A DNA stretch of 64,000 nt. It comes from Cryobacterium luteum (GTDB lineage Bacteria; Actinomycetota; Actinomycetes; Actinomycetales; Microbacteriaceae). The stretch is taken from positions 1 through 64,000 of the forward strand of contig NZ_FOCN01000012.1 in the NCBI RefSeq assembly GCF_900110125.1, read 5' to 3'. Under the pieces are notes generated by a model. That model saw nothing but the letters and a program-made list of their open reading frames with translations, made no database searches and was not told where the DNA came from. This document shows, piece by piece, positions 8,395-15,769 of this stretch (position 1 is its first letter; the number at the start of each line of letters is the position of its first letter). Both the position numbers and the translations under genes were made by a program.

Positions 8395-8495
8395 TGAGGT
8401 ACTTCGGGGCGTTGCGCATGCTTTTCGCGCAATGCTCCGGAATGCCTATCCCCAGCCGGCCGGCGGGCCATCGATACACGCCCGGGACCGAAAAA

Positions 8496-8541
8496 GCCCC
8501 AGCACTTCTCGCCTGGGGGGAGGTGAGAAATATGCCGGGGC
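8496..8541. ncRNA. Nested stem-loop structure, possible leader RNA
   Basis: An outer 5-bp stem (8496-8500 with 8537-8541) encloses a 9-bp stem (8506-8514 with 8521-8529, one G-T pair) closed by six G residues. I match it to no known riboswitch or small RNA class. Confidence 0.3.
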
Positions 8542-8733
8542 CAATCGTTGGAGTGGGGGAACTCCGTGTTCAACCGTACGGGGCACGGCCTGAGAAGAGG
8601 CTGACAAATTGTGATCATGGAGTCTACCCCCGGTGTTGGGCGCCGCTCTCCCGGCCGGTCGGTTTGTTATGCATCCGTTGTATCCGCGCGTCCGACCGGT
8701 TTCCCCGTTCGGGGCGCACCGACCGGCCGCTGT

Positions 8734-8760
8734 TTTACCTGTTCGTAACATCCCGGTCAC
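8734..8760 (+). promoter_or_regulatory. Candidate GlnR-like half-sites before the GlnT/GmaS gene
   Basis: TTACC (8734), GTAAC (8745) and GTCAC (8756) are spaced exactly 11 bases apart, the 5-plus-6 spacing of actinobacterial GlnR boxes. The match is partial. It fits nitrogen control of the operon that starts at 8833. Confidence 0.35.
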
Positions 8761-8832
8761 GCCCCGACCAATTCAGTTGATTACTCTGAAGCAACAAGAT
8801 TCACTGACAGTGAACATGAGGAGAGGTCGGGC

Positions 8833-10221
8833 ATGACAAATATTGCAGAGCTGGGGGAGGCGCGACGGGCCCAGGCCCTCGCAGCACCCGAATCGGCCAC
8901 ACTGAGCCCACCGACCCTGCGCGAACTCGCCGAAGCCGACGGCGTGCGCTTCATTCTCGCCGTCTTCGTTGACCTGAACGGCAAGCCGTGCGCCAAGCTC
9001 GTACCGACCGCGGCGGCCGACCAGCTCGAAGCCGGCGCCCTCGGCTTCGCCGGCTTCGCGGCCGGCCTGATCGGACAGCAACCGCAGGATCCCGACCTCA
9101 TCGCCATCCCCGACCTGACCTCGTATGTGCCCATCCCCTTCGTCAAGGAGGGCCTCGGTATCGTGCACTGTGACCCGCACGTGAACGGCGAACCGTGGCC
9201 GTACGCCCCGCGGGTCATTCTCAAAAACGCGATCAGTGACCTGGCCCGTCGCAACTTGCAGGCCAAGGTCGGCGCCGAGGTCGAATACTTTCTCGTGCAC
9301 CGGGACGACGCCGGCGCCATCAGCACCGCCGACCGCCGCGACGACGGTGCGCGCACCTGCTACGACGCCCGCGGCGTGACGCGCATGTACGACCACCTCA
9401 CCGCGGTGAGCGACGCCATGAACAGCCTCGGCTGGGGCAACTACGCCAACGACCACGAGGATGCCGCCGGCCAGTTCGAGCAGAACTTCGCCTACGACGA
9501 CGCCCTCATCACCGCCGACCGGGTGGTCACCCTGCGCTACCTGATCAGCGTGCTCGCCGAACAGCGCGGCATGACCGCGACCTTCATGCCCAAACCCTTC
9601 GCCAATCGCGCCGGCAGCGGCCTGCACTTTCACCTTTCACTCTGGGCCGACGACGCCCCGGTATTTCCCGACGATCGCGACCGAAGGGGCCTTGGCCTGT
9701 CACCGACCGCCTACGCCTTCATCGGCGGCATCCTGGCCCACGCCTCCGGGCTGCAGGCGTTCCTGGCGCCGTCGGTCAACTCCTACAAGCGCCGCGGCGC
9801 TTCCACGAGCGCTTCGGGGGCGACCTGGTCGCCGAAAAAGGCCACCTACGGCGGAAACGATCGCACCCACTTCATTCGGGTGCCCGACGAGAAGCGCATC
9901 GAGTTGCGCGCCGGCGACGGCTCGGCCAACCCGTACCTCGCGATCGCCGCCACGATCTCGGCCGGCCTGGACGGGCTCGACCAGGCGATCGACCCGGGCG
10001 ACCCGTGCGGTCCGGGCGAGTCGCGCGCGACCTCCGCCGTGCTGCCCCAGACCCTGCTGCACGCCGTCGAAGCGCTGCGTCGTGACCGGGTGCTGCTCGA
10101 CTCGTTCGGCATCGAGCATCCGGTCGGGGAGTATTTCGCTCAGGCGAAGGAAGACGAATTTTTGACCTGGCACAACACGGTCACCGATTGGGAGATCAAC
10201 TCCTACCTCACCGCTTACTAA
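8833..10221 (+). CDS. Type III glutamine synthetase-like ligase (GlnT/GmaS type)
   Basis: A 462-residue ATP-dependent ligase of the glutamine synthetase fold. It joins the gamma-carboxyl of glutamate to ammonia (GlnT) or to methylamine (GmaS, forming gamma-glutamylmethylamide). Visible catalytic-domain motifs are KVGAEVEYFL, the NDHEDAAGQFEQNF segment typical of the GlnT/GmaS group, FMPKPFANRAGSGLHFHLSL and ELRAGDGSANPYLAIAA. AGGAG precedes the ATG. It heads an operon with three glutamate-synthase-like subunits, an Amt transporter and a sarcosine oxidase-like enzyme. That company favours an amine-glutamylating role over housekeeping ammonia assimilation, but sequence alone does not separate GlnT from GmaS. 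Confidence 0.88.
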   Translation: MTNIAELGEARRAQALAAPESATLSPPTLRELAEADGVRFILAVFVDLNGKPCAKLVPTAAADQLEAGALGFAGFAAGLIGQQPQDPDLIAIPDLTSYVPIPFVKEGLGIVHCDPHVNGEPWPYAPRVILKNAISDLARRNLQAKVGAEVEYFLVHRDDAGAISTADRRDDGARTCYDARGVTRMYDHLTAVSDAMNSLGWGNYANDHEDAAGQFEQNFAYDDALITADRVVTLRYLISVLAEQRGMTATFMPKPFANRAGSGLHFHLSLWADDAPVFPDDRDRRGLGLSPTAYAFIGGILAHASGLQAFLAPSVNSYKRRGASTSASGATWSPKKATYGGNDRTHFIRVPDEKRIELRAGDGSANPYLAIAATISAGLDGLDQAIDPGDPCGPGESRATSAVLPQTLLHAVEALRRDRVLLDSFGIEHPVGEYFAQAKEDEFLTWHNTVTDWEINSYLTAY

Positions 10222-10236
10222 CAGACAGGATTCCCT

Positions 10237-11172
10237 ATGTGTGGCATTGCAGCACTTCAAATTCGCGACGTCGGCCTGCGCGCCAGCCTCGGTGAGCTCA
10301 TGCACGGCATGCTCTGCGGCATCGTCGACCGCGGCCCCGACTCGGCCGGTCTCGCCATCTACAACGACCCGACCCTCACCCCGGCCGGCACGAGCACCGT
10401 CACCGTGCTCAACGCCGAATTGACCCCCGACGCGCTTGCCGCGGCCCTCCGCGACGCGTTGCCGCCCGCGGTCGGGGTCACCGTCACCGTCACCGGATTC
10501 GGTGAGACCACCCTCATCAACGCCCAGATCGGCACCGGCGCCCTCGAAGACGCCATCACGAGCATCCTTCCCGGCGTGCAGATCGCCGGCCGCGGCGAGC
10601 ACGCGGCGGTGCGCAAGGGCACCGGGCATCCGCTCGACCTGGCCGAGCTGTACGACCTGCGCTCGGCGACCGGCAGCCAGGGACTTTCCCACACCCGCAT
10701 GGCCACCGAGTCGGCCGTGACCGCCGCCGGCTCGCATCCGTTCACCGTCGCCGACGATCTCTGCCTCGTGCACAACGGGTCGTTCAGCAACCACGCCACG
10801 ATCCGCCGGCAGCTGCGCGCCGAGGGCGTCACCTGTGACAGCGAAAACGACTCGGAGGTCGCCGCCCGCTTCATCGCCTGGTGCCTGGCAGCCGGGGACA
10901 CCCTCACCACGGCCCTCGAAAAGCTCGGCAGCGTCTTCGACGGGTTCTACACCCTCGTCGTGACGACCGCCACGAGCATGGCGATCGTGCGCGACCCCAT
11001 CGCGTGCAAGCCGGCCATCATCGCCGAAACGGATGCCTGGGTCGCGATGGCGAGTGAATACCGCGCCCTCGCGCACCTGCCCGGTATTGAATCCGCGCGC
11101 ATCTTCGAACCCGCTCCCGGCGTCGTCTACACCTGGACCCTCGACTCGACCAAAGAACTGGTGACGCTGTGA
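10237..11172 (+). CDS. glxB: Class II glutamine amidotransferase-like subunit (GlxB/MgsA type)
   Basis: A 311-residue N-terminal-nucleophile amidotransferase domain protein. After Met removal, Cys2 (MCGIAALQIRD) is the catalytic residue, and DRGPDSAG at about residues 31-38 is the family signature. It matches the stand-alone first domain of glutamate synthase found as GlxB, or as MgsA of N-methylglutamate synthase, which would release the amino or methylamino group from a gamma-glutamyl amide. AGGA lies ahead of the ATG, 15 bases after the ligase stop. The next subunit overlaps its stop (GTGA). Confidence 0.87.
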   Translation: MCGIAALQIRDVGLRASLGELMHGMLCGIVDRGPDSAGLAIYNDPTLTPAGTSTVTVLNAELTPDALAAALRDALPPAVGVTVTVTGFGETTLINAQIGTGALEDAITSILPGVQIAGRGEHAAVRKGTGHPLDLAELYDLRSATGSQGLSHTRMATESAVTAAGSHPFTVADDLCLVHNGSFSNHATIRRQLRAEGVTCDSENDSEVAARFIAWCLAAGDTLTTALEKLGSVFDGFYTLVVTTATSMAIVRDPIACKPAIIAETDAWVAMASEYRALAHLPGIESARIFEPAPGVVYTWTLDSTKELVTL

Positions 11173-11870
11173 CCCTCACCCAAGCCCCCGTGCACATCGA
11201 GACTGTCGACCTCGCCGTGAGCACCGTGCGCGAACTCAACCAGGCGCTGCACGCCACCGACGACGGCACGAGCTGGGTTGTCGACACCCCGGCCGGGCAG
11301 CACAACATCGCCGTCGGCATCGACCGCGACCTCGACCTCGTCGTCAACGGACACGTGGGCTACTACTTCGCCGGCATGCACCAGAAGGGCCGCGTCACCG
11401 TGCACGGCAGCGCCGGCGTCGGACTGGCCGAGAACATCATGTCGGGCACGGTGCACGTCACCGGTGACGCCTCCCAGGCAGCCGCGGCAACCGGGCAGGG
11501 CGGTCTCGTCATCATCGACGGCAACACCGGCGCTCGCTGCGGCATCTCCATGAAGGGCGTGGACATCGTCGTGGGCGGCGACATCGGCCACGCCTCGGCG
11601 TTCATGGCCCAGGCCGGCCGGCTCGTGGTCTGCGGCGACGCCGGAGAGGGCCTCGGCGACTCCATCTACGAAGCCCGCATCTACGTGAAGGGCACGGTCG
11701 CCTCCCTCGGCGCCGACTGCGTCGAAAAGCCGCTGCGACCCGAACACCTCGCCGAGCTGGCCGAGCTGCTCACCCTGGCCGGTCGAACGGATGCCCCGAC
11801 CGACTTTCGCCGCTACGGCTCCGCCCGCACGCTGTACCACTTCGCCGCCGTCAACGCCGCCGCCTACTAA
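11169..11870 (+). CDS. glxC: Glutamate synthase GXGXG-domain subunit (GlxC/MgsB type)
   Basis: A 233-residue right-handed beta-helix protein that matches the C-terminal GXGXG domain of glutamate synthase (FwdC/GltB C-terminal family). Repeated Gly-rich turns such as VNGHVGYYFAGMHQKG, HGSAGVGLAENIMSG and CGDAGEGLGDSIYEA are visible along its length. In the full enzyme this domain is structural and helps channel the released ammonia or amine. The GTG start at 11169 overlaps the previous stop. It is the middle subunit of the split enzyme coded here in the order amidotransferase, beta-helix, FMN domain. Confidence 0.86.
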   Translation: MTLTQAPVHIETVDLAVSTVRELNQALHATDDGTSWVVDTPAGQHNIAVGIDRDLDLVVNGHVGYYFAGMHQKGRVTVHGSAGVGLAENIMSGTVHVTGDASQAAAATGQGGLVIIDGNTGARCGISMKGVDIVVGGDIGHASAFMAQAGRLVVCGDAGEGLGDSIYEARIYVKGTVASLGADCVEKPLRPEHLAELAELLTLAGRTDAPTDFRRYGSARTLYHFAAVNAAAY

Positions 11871-11915
11871 GCGTCGCCGACCCACCCATACGCTCACGAA
11901 CCCAAGGGACACACC

Positions 11916-13235
11916 ATGACGAACAGCTATGCCAGCCGGGGCCTGCGCGAATCGGCCACCTTCGACCGTGCCACCATCAACGACATCCAGCGGGCCGCCA
12001 CGACCGGCATCTACGACATTCGCGGCTGGGGCGCCAAGCGGGCCCTGCCGCACTTCGACGACCTGCTCTTCCTCGGCGCGAGCGTGTCCCGGTATCCGCT
12101 CGAGGGCTACCGCGAGAAGTGCGGCACCGACGTCACCCTCGGCGGCCGCCACGCGCTCAAGCCGATCACCCTCGACATTCCGATCACCATCGCCGGCATG
12201 AGCTTCGGCGCCCTCTCGGCCAACGCCAAGGAGGCCCTCGGCCGTGGCGCCACGGAGGCCGGCACCTCCACCACCACCGGCGACGGCGGCATGACCCCCG
12301 AGGAACGCGGGCAGTCCCGCCACCTCGTCTACCAGTACCTGCCATCCCGCTACGGCATGAACCCCGACGACCTGCGCAAAGCGGATGCGATCGAGATCGT
12401 GCTCGGACAGGGCGCCAAGCCCGGCGGCGGCGGCATGCTGCTCGGCCAGAAGATCACCGAACGCGTCGCCGGCATGCGCACCCTCCCGGTGGGCATCGAC
12501 CAGCGGTCGGCCTGCCGGCACCCGGACTGGACCGGCCCGGACGACCTCGCGATCAAGATCGCCGAACTGCGCGAGATCACCGACTGGCACACACCGATCT
12601 ACGTCAAGGTCGGCGCCTCCCGCCCCTATTACGACACCGCGCTCGCCGTGAAGAGCGGCGCCGACGTGGTCGTGCTCGACGGTATGCAGGGCGGAACCGC
12701 CGCCACCCAGCAGGTGTTCATCGAGAACGTCGGCATCCCGATCCTCGCCGCGATCGGCCCGGCGGTCGCCGCGCTGCAGGAACTCGGCGTGCACCGCCAG
12801 GTGCAGCTCATCGTCTCCGGCGGCATCCGCAACGGCGCCGACGTGGCCAAAGCCATCGCCCTTGGCGCCGACGCGGTCTCGATCGGCACCGCCGCGCTCA
12901 TCGCCCTCGGCGACAACGACCCGCGCTACCAGGCCGAATACGAAGCGCTCGGCTCCTCCGCCGGGTTCTACGACGACTTCCAGGATGGCAAGGACCCCGC
13001 TGGCATCAGCACCCAGGACCCGATTCTCGCCGCACGGCTCGACCCGATCGCCGGCGGCAAGCGCATCGCCAACTACCTTCGGGTGCTGACCCTCGAAGCG
13101 CAGACCATCGCGCGGGCCTGCGGCAAGTCCCACCTGCACCACCTCGAACCCGAAGACCTGGTCGCCCTCACGGTGGAAGCCGCCGCGATGGCCGGGGTGC
13201 CCCTCGCCGGCACCAGCTGGATTCCCGGCCGCTGA
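11916..13235 (+). CDS. glxD: FMN-binding glutamate synthase domain subunit (GlxD/MgsC type)
   Basis: A 439-residue TIM-barrel protein equal to the central FMN domain of glutamate synthase. Recognisable parts are ITIAGMSFGALSANAKEALG, STTTGDGGMTPEERGQSR, GQGAKPGGGGML, VVLDGMQGGTAATQ and SGGIRNGADVAKAIALGADAVSIGTAAL. In GlxD/MgsC enzymes this part transfers the amino or methylamino group to 2-oxoglutarate. AGGGACAC precedes the ATG. It completes the three-part synthase, with the ammonium transporter gene directly after it. Confidence 0.88.
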   Translation: MTNSYASRGLRESATFDRATINDIQRAATTGIYDIRGWGAKRALPHFDDLLFLGASVSRYPLEGYREKCGTDVTLGGRHALKPITLDIPITIAGMSFGALSANAKEALGRGATEAGTSTTTGDGGMTPEERGQSRHLVYQYLPSRYGMNPDDLRKADAIEIVLGQGAKPGGGGMLLGQKITERVAGMRTLPVGIDQRSACRHPDWTGPDDLAIKIAELREITDWHTPIYVKVGASRPYYDTALAVKSGADVVVLDGMQGGTAATQQVFIENVGIPILAAIGPAVAALQELGVHRQVQLIVSGGIRNGADVAKAIALGADAVSIGTAALIALGDNDPRYQAEYEALGSSAGFYDDFQDGKDPAGISTQDPILAARLDPIAGGKRIANYLRVLTLEAQTIARACGKSHLHHLEPEDLVALTVEAAAMAGVPLAGTSWIPGR

Positions 13236-13275
13236 ACCTCCGTTCTCTTCACCGATCGACGACAAGGACACGCTC

Positions 13276-14592
13276 ATGGATACTGGCAATACCGCCTGGC
13301 TGCTGACCAGCTCGGCACTCGTGGCACTGATGATTCCCGGCCTCGCCCTGTTCTACGGCGGCATGGTCAGCTCGAAACGCATTCTGAACATGATGATGAT
13401 GTGCTTCGGCGGCGCCAGCCTCGTCGCCATTCTCTGGGTCATTTTCGGCTACTCGGCCACCTTCGGCGACTCGCTCGGCGACCTCGGACTCCTCGGCGAC
13501 CCGCTCCAATTCTTCGGCCTCGAAACGATCCTCGCCGACGATCCCGACGCGGCCCTGCCGCTCGCACTGTTCATCGTGTTCCAGCTGTTGTTCGCCGGAG
13601 TGACCACCGCCCTCGTGGCCGGGGCCGCGGCCGGCCGCATGAAATTCGGCGCCTGGCTGCTGTTTGCCGGCATCTGGGCCGCGCTGGTCTACTTTCCGGT
13701 GGCGCACTGGGTGTTCGCCTTCGACGGCGATAACGTCGTCGGCGGCTGGATCGCCAACGATCTGGGTGCCATCGACTTCGCCGGTGGCACCGCGGTGCAC
13801 ATGAACGCCGGCGTGGCCGCCCTCGCCCTGGCCATCGTGCTCGGCCGCAGCAAGGGCTGGGGCGGGCCGCTCAAGCCGCACAACCGGCCGCTCGTTCTTG
13901 TCGGCGCCGGCCTGCTCTGGGTGGGCTGGTACGGTTTCAACGCCGGCTCGGCCCTGAGCGCCGGCAACGCCGCGAGCGTCGTCTTTCTCAACACCACCGT
14001 CGCCGCGTGCGCCGGCCTGCTCGGCTGGGCCCTGGTCGACCGGCTCCGGCACGGCTCGGTCACGAGCCTCGGCGCTGCCTCCGGCCTGGTCTCCGCCCTC
14101 GTGGCGATCACCCCGGCCTGCGGTGCGGTCAGCCCGATGGGCGCTATCGCCATCGGCGCCATCGCCGGCATCATCTGCTGCCTCGCCGTGGAGTGGAAGT
14201 TCACACTCGGCTACGACGACTCCCTCGACGTGGTCGGCGTGCACATGGTCGGTGGCCTGGTCGGTACCCTGTTGATCGGGTTCTTCGCAACGGATGCCGC
14301 CCCCAACGGCCAAAGGGGCCTGTTCTACGGTGGCGGCGCACTGCTGCTCGGCATCCAGGCACTCGCCGCCGGCGCCGTGCTGCTGTACTCCTTTGTCGTC
14401 ACCTGGGTCATCGCCAAGGTGCTCGATCTGACCATCGGACTGCGCATCCCCGAACAGGACGAGGTCGACGGCATCGACCGCCACGCGCACGCCGAAGACG
14501 CCTACGACGACGAACCCAGTGACGACCAACCCAGTGACGACCAACCCAGTGACGACCAACCCAGTGACGCCGACCTGGTGTCGGCGCCGTAA
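13276..14592 (+). CDS. amt: Ammonium/methylammonium transporter (Amt family)
   Basis: A 438-residue Amt/Mep/Rh channel with about 11 membrane segments that brings ammonium, and usually methylammonium, into the cell. Family segments are FYGGMVSSKRILNMMMM, DFAGGTAVHMNAGVAALALA with the conserved pore His, WYGFNAGSAL and DVVGVHMVGGLVGTLLIG. The position right after the GlxBCD-type genes supports uptake of the amine handled by the cluster. The cytoplasmic tail is odd: after the last helix come many Asp residues and almost four copies of a five-residue unit PSDDQ, coded by perfect 15-base tandem repeats. No glnK follows. Confidence 0.9.
   Translation: MDTGNTAWLLTSSALVALMIPGLALFYGGMVSSKRILNMMMMCFGGASLVAILWVIFGYSATFGDSLGDLGLLGDPLQFFGLETILADDPDAALPLALFIVFQLLFAGVTTALVAGAAAGRMKFGAWLLFAGIWAALVYFPVAHWVFAFDGDNVVGGWIANDLGAIDFAGGTAVHMNAGVAALALAIVLGRSKGWGGPLKPHNRPLVLVGAGLLWVGWYGFNAGSALSAGNAASVVFLNTTVAACAGLLGWALVDRLRHGSVTSLGAASGLVSALVAITPACGAVSPMGAIAIGAIAGIICCLAVEWKFTLGYDDSLDVVGVHMVGGLVGTLLIGFFATDAAPNGQRGLFYGGGALLLGIQALAAGAVLLYSFVVTWVIAKVLDLTIGLRIPEQDEVDGIDRHAHAEDAYDDEPSDDQPSDDQPSDDQPSDADLVSAP
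14515..14569 (+). repeat. 15-bp tandem repeat, 3.7 copies, in the amt tail
   Basis: Three perfect copies (14515-14529, 14530-14544, 14545-14559) and a 10-base partial copy. The unit keeps frame, so gain or loss of a copy would add or remove PSDDQ without a frameshift. Confidence 0.9.
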
Positions 14593-14632
14593 GCATCCGT
14601 TTCACCCATCAATAACCGAGCAGGAGAACACA

Positions 14633-15769
14633 GTGGGTCACGCAGTGAGCAGTGCACAGTACGTCGTCATCGGGGCCGGCCTGGCCGGAGCCGCCACCGC
14701 CTGGCAGCTCGCCACCCGTGGCCACGAGGTCACCATTCTGGAACGGTCCACCCCCGCCAACGACGCCGGAAGCTCACACGGGTCGGCGCGCATCTTTCGC
14801 TATGCCTACCCCGATGCGTTCTACACCGGCCTCGTGCAGCAGGCCAAAGTCGGCTGGGACGAACTGACCCGGCTGGGCGGGCGGGAGCTGATCACTCCCA
14901 CCGGTTCGGTCGACTACGGAACGCTGCGCGAACCCGAAGCGCTCGCCCGGGTGCTGCAGACCGCCGGCATCGAGCACGAACTGCTCACAGCGGATGCCGC
15001 CCGCGAGCGCTGGCCGCAGATCACCTTCGATACCCCGGTGCTCTGGCACCCGGGTGCCGGAGTCATCGACGCCGAGACGGCCGTGACGACCATGGTCGAG
15101 CTGGCCCTCGCGGCGGGCGCTCGGCTATACACCGACTGGCCGGTCGCCCGGGTGACTGAAACGGCCACCGGGTACCGGGTGCACAACGATACCGGGGAGG
15201 CCGTCGATGCCGAGAACGTGATCGTCAGCGCCGGCGGTTGGCTGCCGAGCCTGCTCGGTGAGCTGCCGCTGCCGAGCGCCTTCCGCGCGCAGATCCCCGA
15301 GATCACCGTGATGCAGGAGCAGGCCTATCACTTTCCCTACGCTGACCCCGATACCGCCGGGCACTGGCCGACCTTCATTCACAAGATGGACGGCATGCAG
15401 GTGTACGGGCTGCCCGGCGGCCGCGACGCCGCCTTTCGCGGCCAGAAAATCGCCGAATACAACGGTGGCAAACGGCTCGCCTCGGCGGCCGACCAGGACG
15501 GCATCATGGGAGCGGCCAACCGGGAACGGGTCGTCGACTATGTGGCCCGCTACCTGCCGGGCCTCGACCCCACGCCGTACGCTGAGACCACCTGCCTGTT
15601 CACCAACACGCCGACGGAGGACTTCATCATCGACCGCGTCGATAACATCACCCTGCTCTCGCCGTGCTCCGGCCACGGTGCCAAATTCGCGCCGGTGATC
15701 GGCCAGCTCGCGGCCGACCTGGCCACCGGCGTCGGGTCGGTGCCGCCCCAGTTCCAAGCCCGTCCGTGA
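14633..15769 (+). CDS. Monomeric sarcosine oxidase-like FAD amine oxidase
   Basis: A 378-residue flavoenzyme of the monomeric sarcosine oxidase/N-methyltryptophan oxidase family (MSOX, SolA). It oxidises N-methyl amino acids to the free amino acid, formaldehyde and H2O2. The FAD-binding motif VIGAGLAGAATAWQLATRG is at about residues 10-28, SHGSARIFRYAY follows, and Cys321 in TTCLFTNTPTEDFIID aligns with the cysteine that carries covalent FAD in MSOX. The GTG at 14633 is chosen because AGGAGA lies just upstream; in-frame starts further upstream lie in the amt tail. Placed after a GmaS/MgsABC-like set, it could take the role of N-methylglutamate dehydrogenase. Other N-alkyl amino acids remain possible. 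Confidence 0.85.
   Translation: MGHAVSSAQYVVIGAGLAGAATAWQLATRGHEVTILERSTPANDAGSSHGSARIFRYAYPDAFYTGLVQQAKVGWDELTRLGGRELITPTGSVDYGTLREPEALARVLQTAGIEHELLTADAARERWPQITFDTPVLWHPGAGVIDAETAVTTMVELALAAGARLYTDWPVARVTETATGYRVHNDTGEAVDAENVIVSAGGWLPSLLGELPLPSAFRAQIPEITVMQEQAYHFPYADPDTAGHWPTFIHKMDGMQVYGLPGGRDAAFRGQKIAEYNGGKRLASAADQDGIMGAANRERVVDYVARYLPGLDPTPYAETTCLFTNTPTEDFIIDRVDNITLLSPCSGHGAKFAPVIGQLAADLATGVGSVPPQFQARP

Larger units (their letters stand above)
8181..8832. other. 652-bp non-coding region rich in hairpins, upstream of the amine cluster
   Basis: No open frame here looks like a real gene. From left to right it holds a 15-bp hairpin with one mismatch (8258-8296), a 17-bp inverted repeat with one mismatch (8306-8322 and 8378-8394), a nested two-stem structure (8496-8541) and possible nitrogen-regulator half-sites (8734-8760) just before the ligase gene. 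It could carry a structured leader RNA or a small RNA gene. Confidence 0.55.

Noticed and set aside
8550-8600. tRNA-like T-loop sequence (GTTCAAC) near 8570
   Set aside because: No acceptor stem, anticodon arm or D arm can be folded around it.
8181-8832. Known riboswitch (glutamine, T-box, guanidine) upstream of the ligase
   Set aside because: I could not find the conserved core sequences of these classes; only generic hairpins are visible.
11127-13289. 720-codon antisense open frame opposite glxC/glxD
   Set aside because: Very long antisense frames are expected in GC-rich genes. Its composition (Gly, Val, Asp, Arg-rich without domains) and the strong glutamate-synthase match on the plus strand argue against it.
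14408-14605. Antisense frame with repeated HWVGR units
   Set aside because: It is only the reverse reading of the amt 15-base tandem repeat; the plus-strand frame matches a known transporter family.
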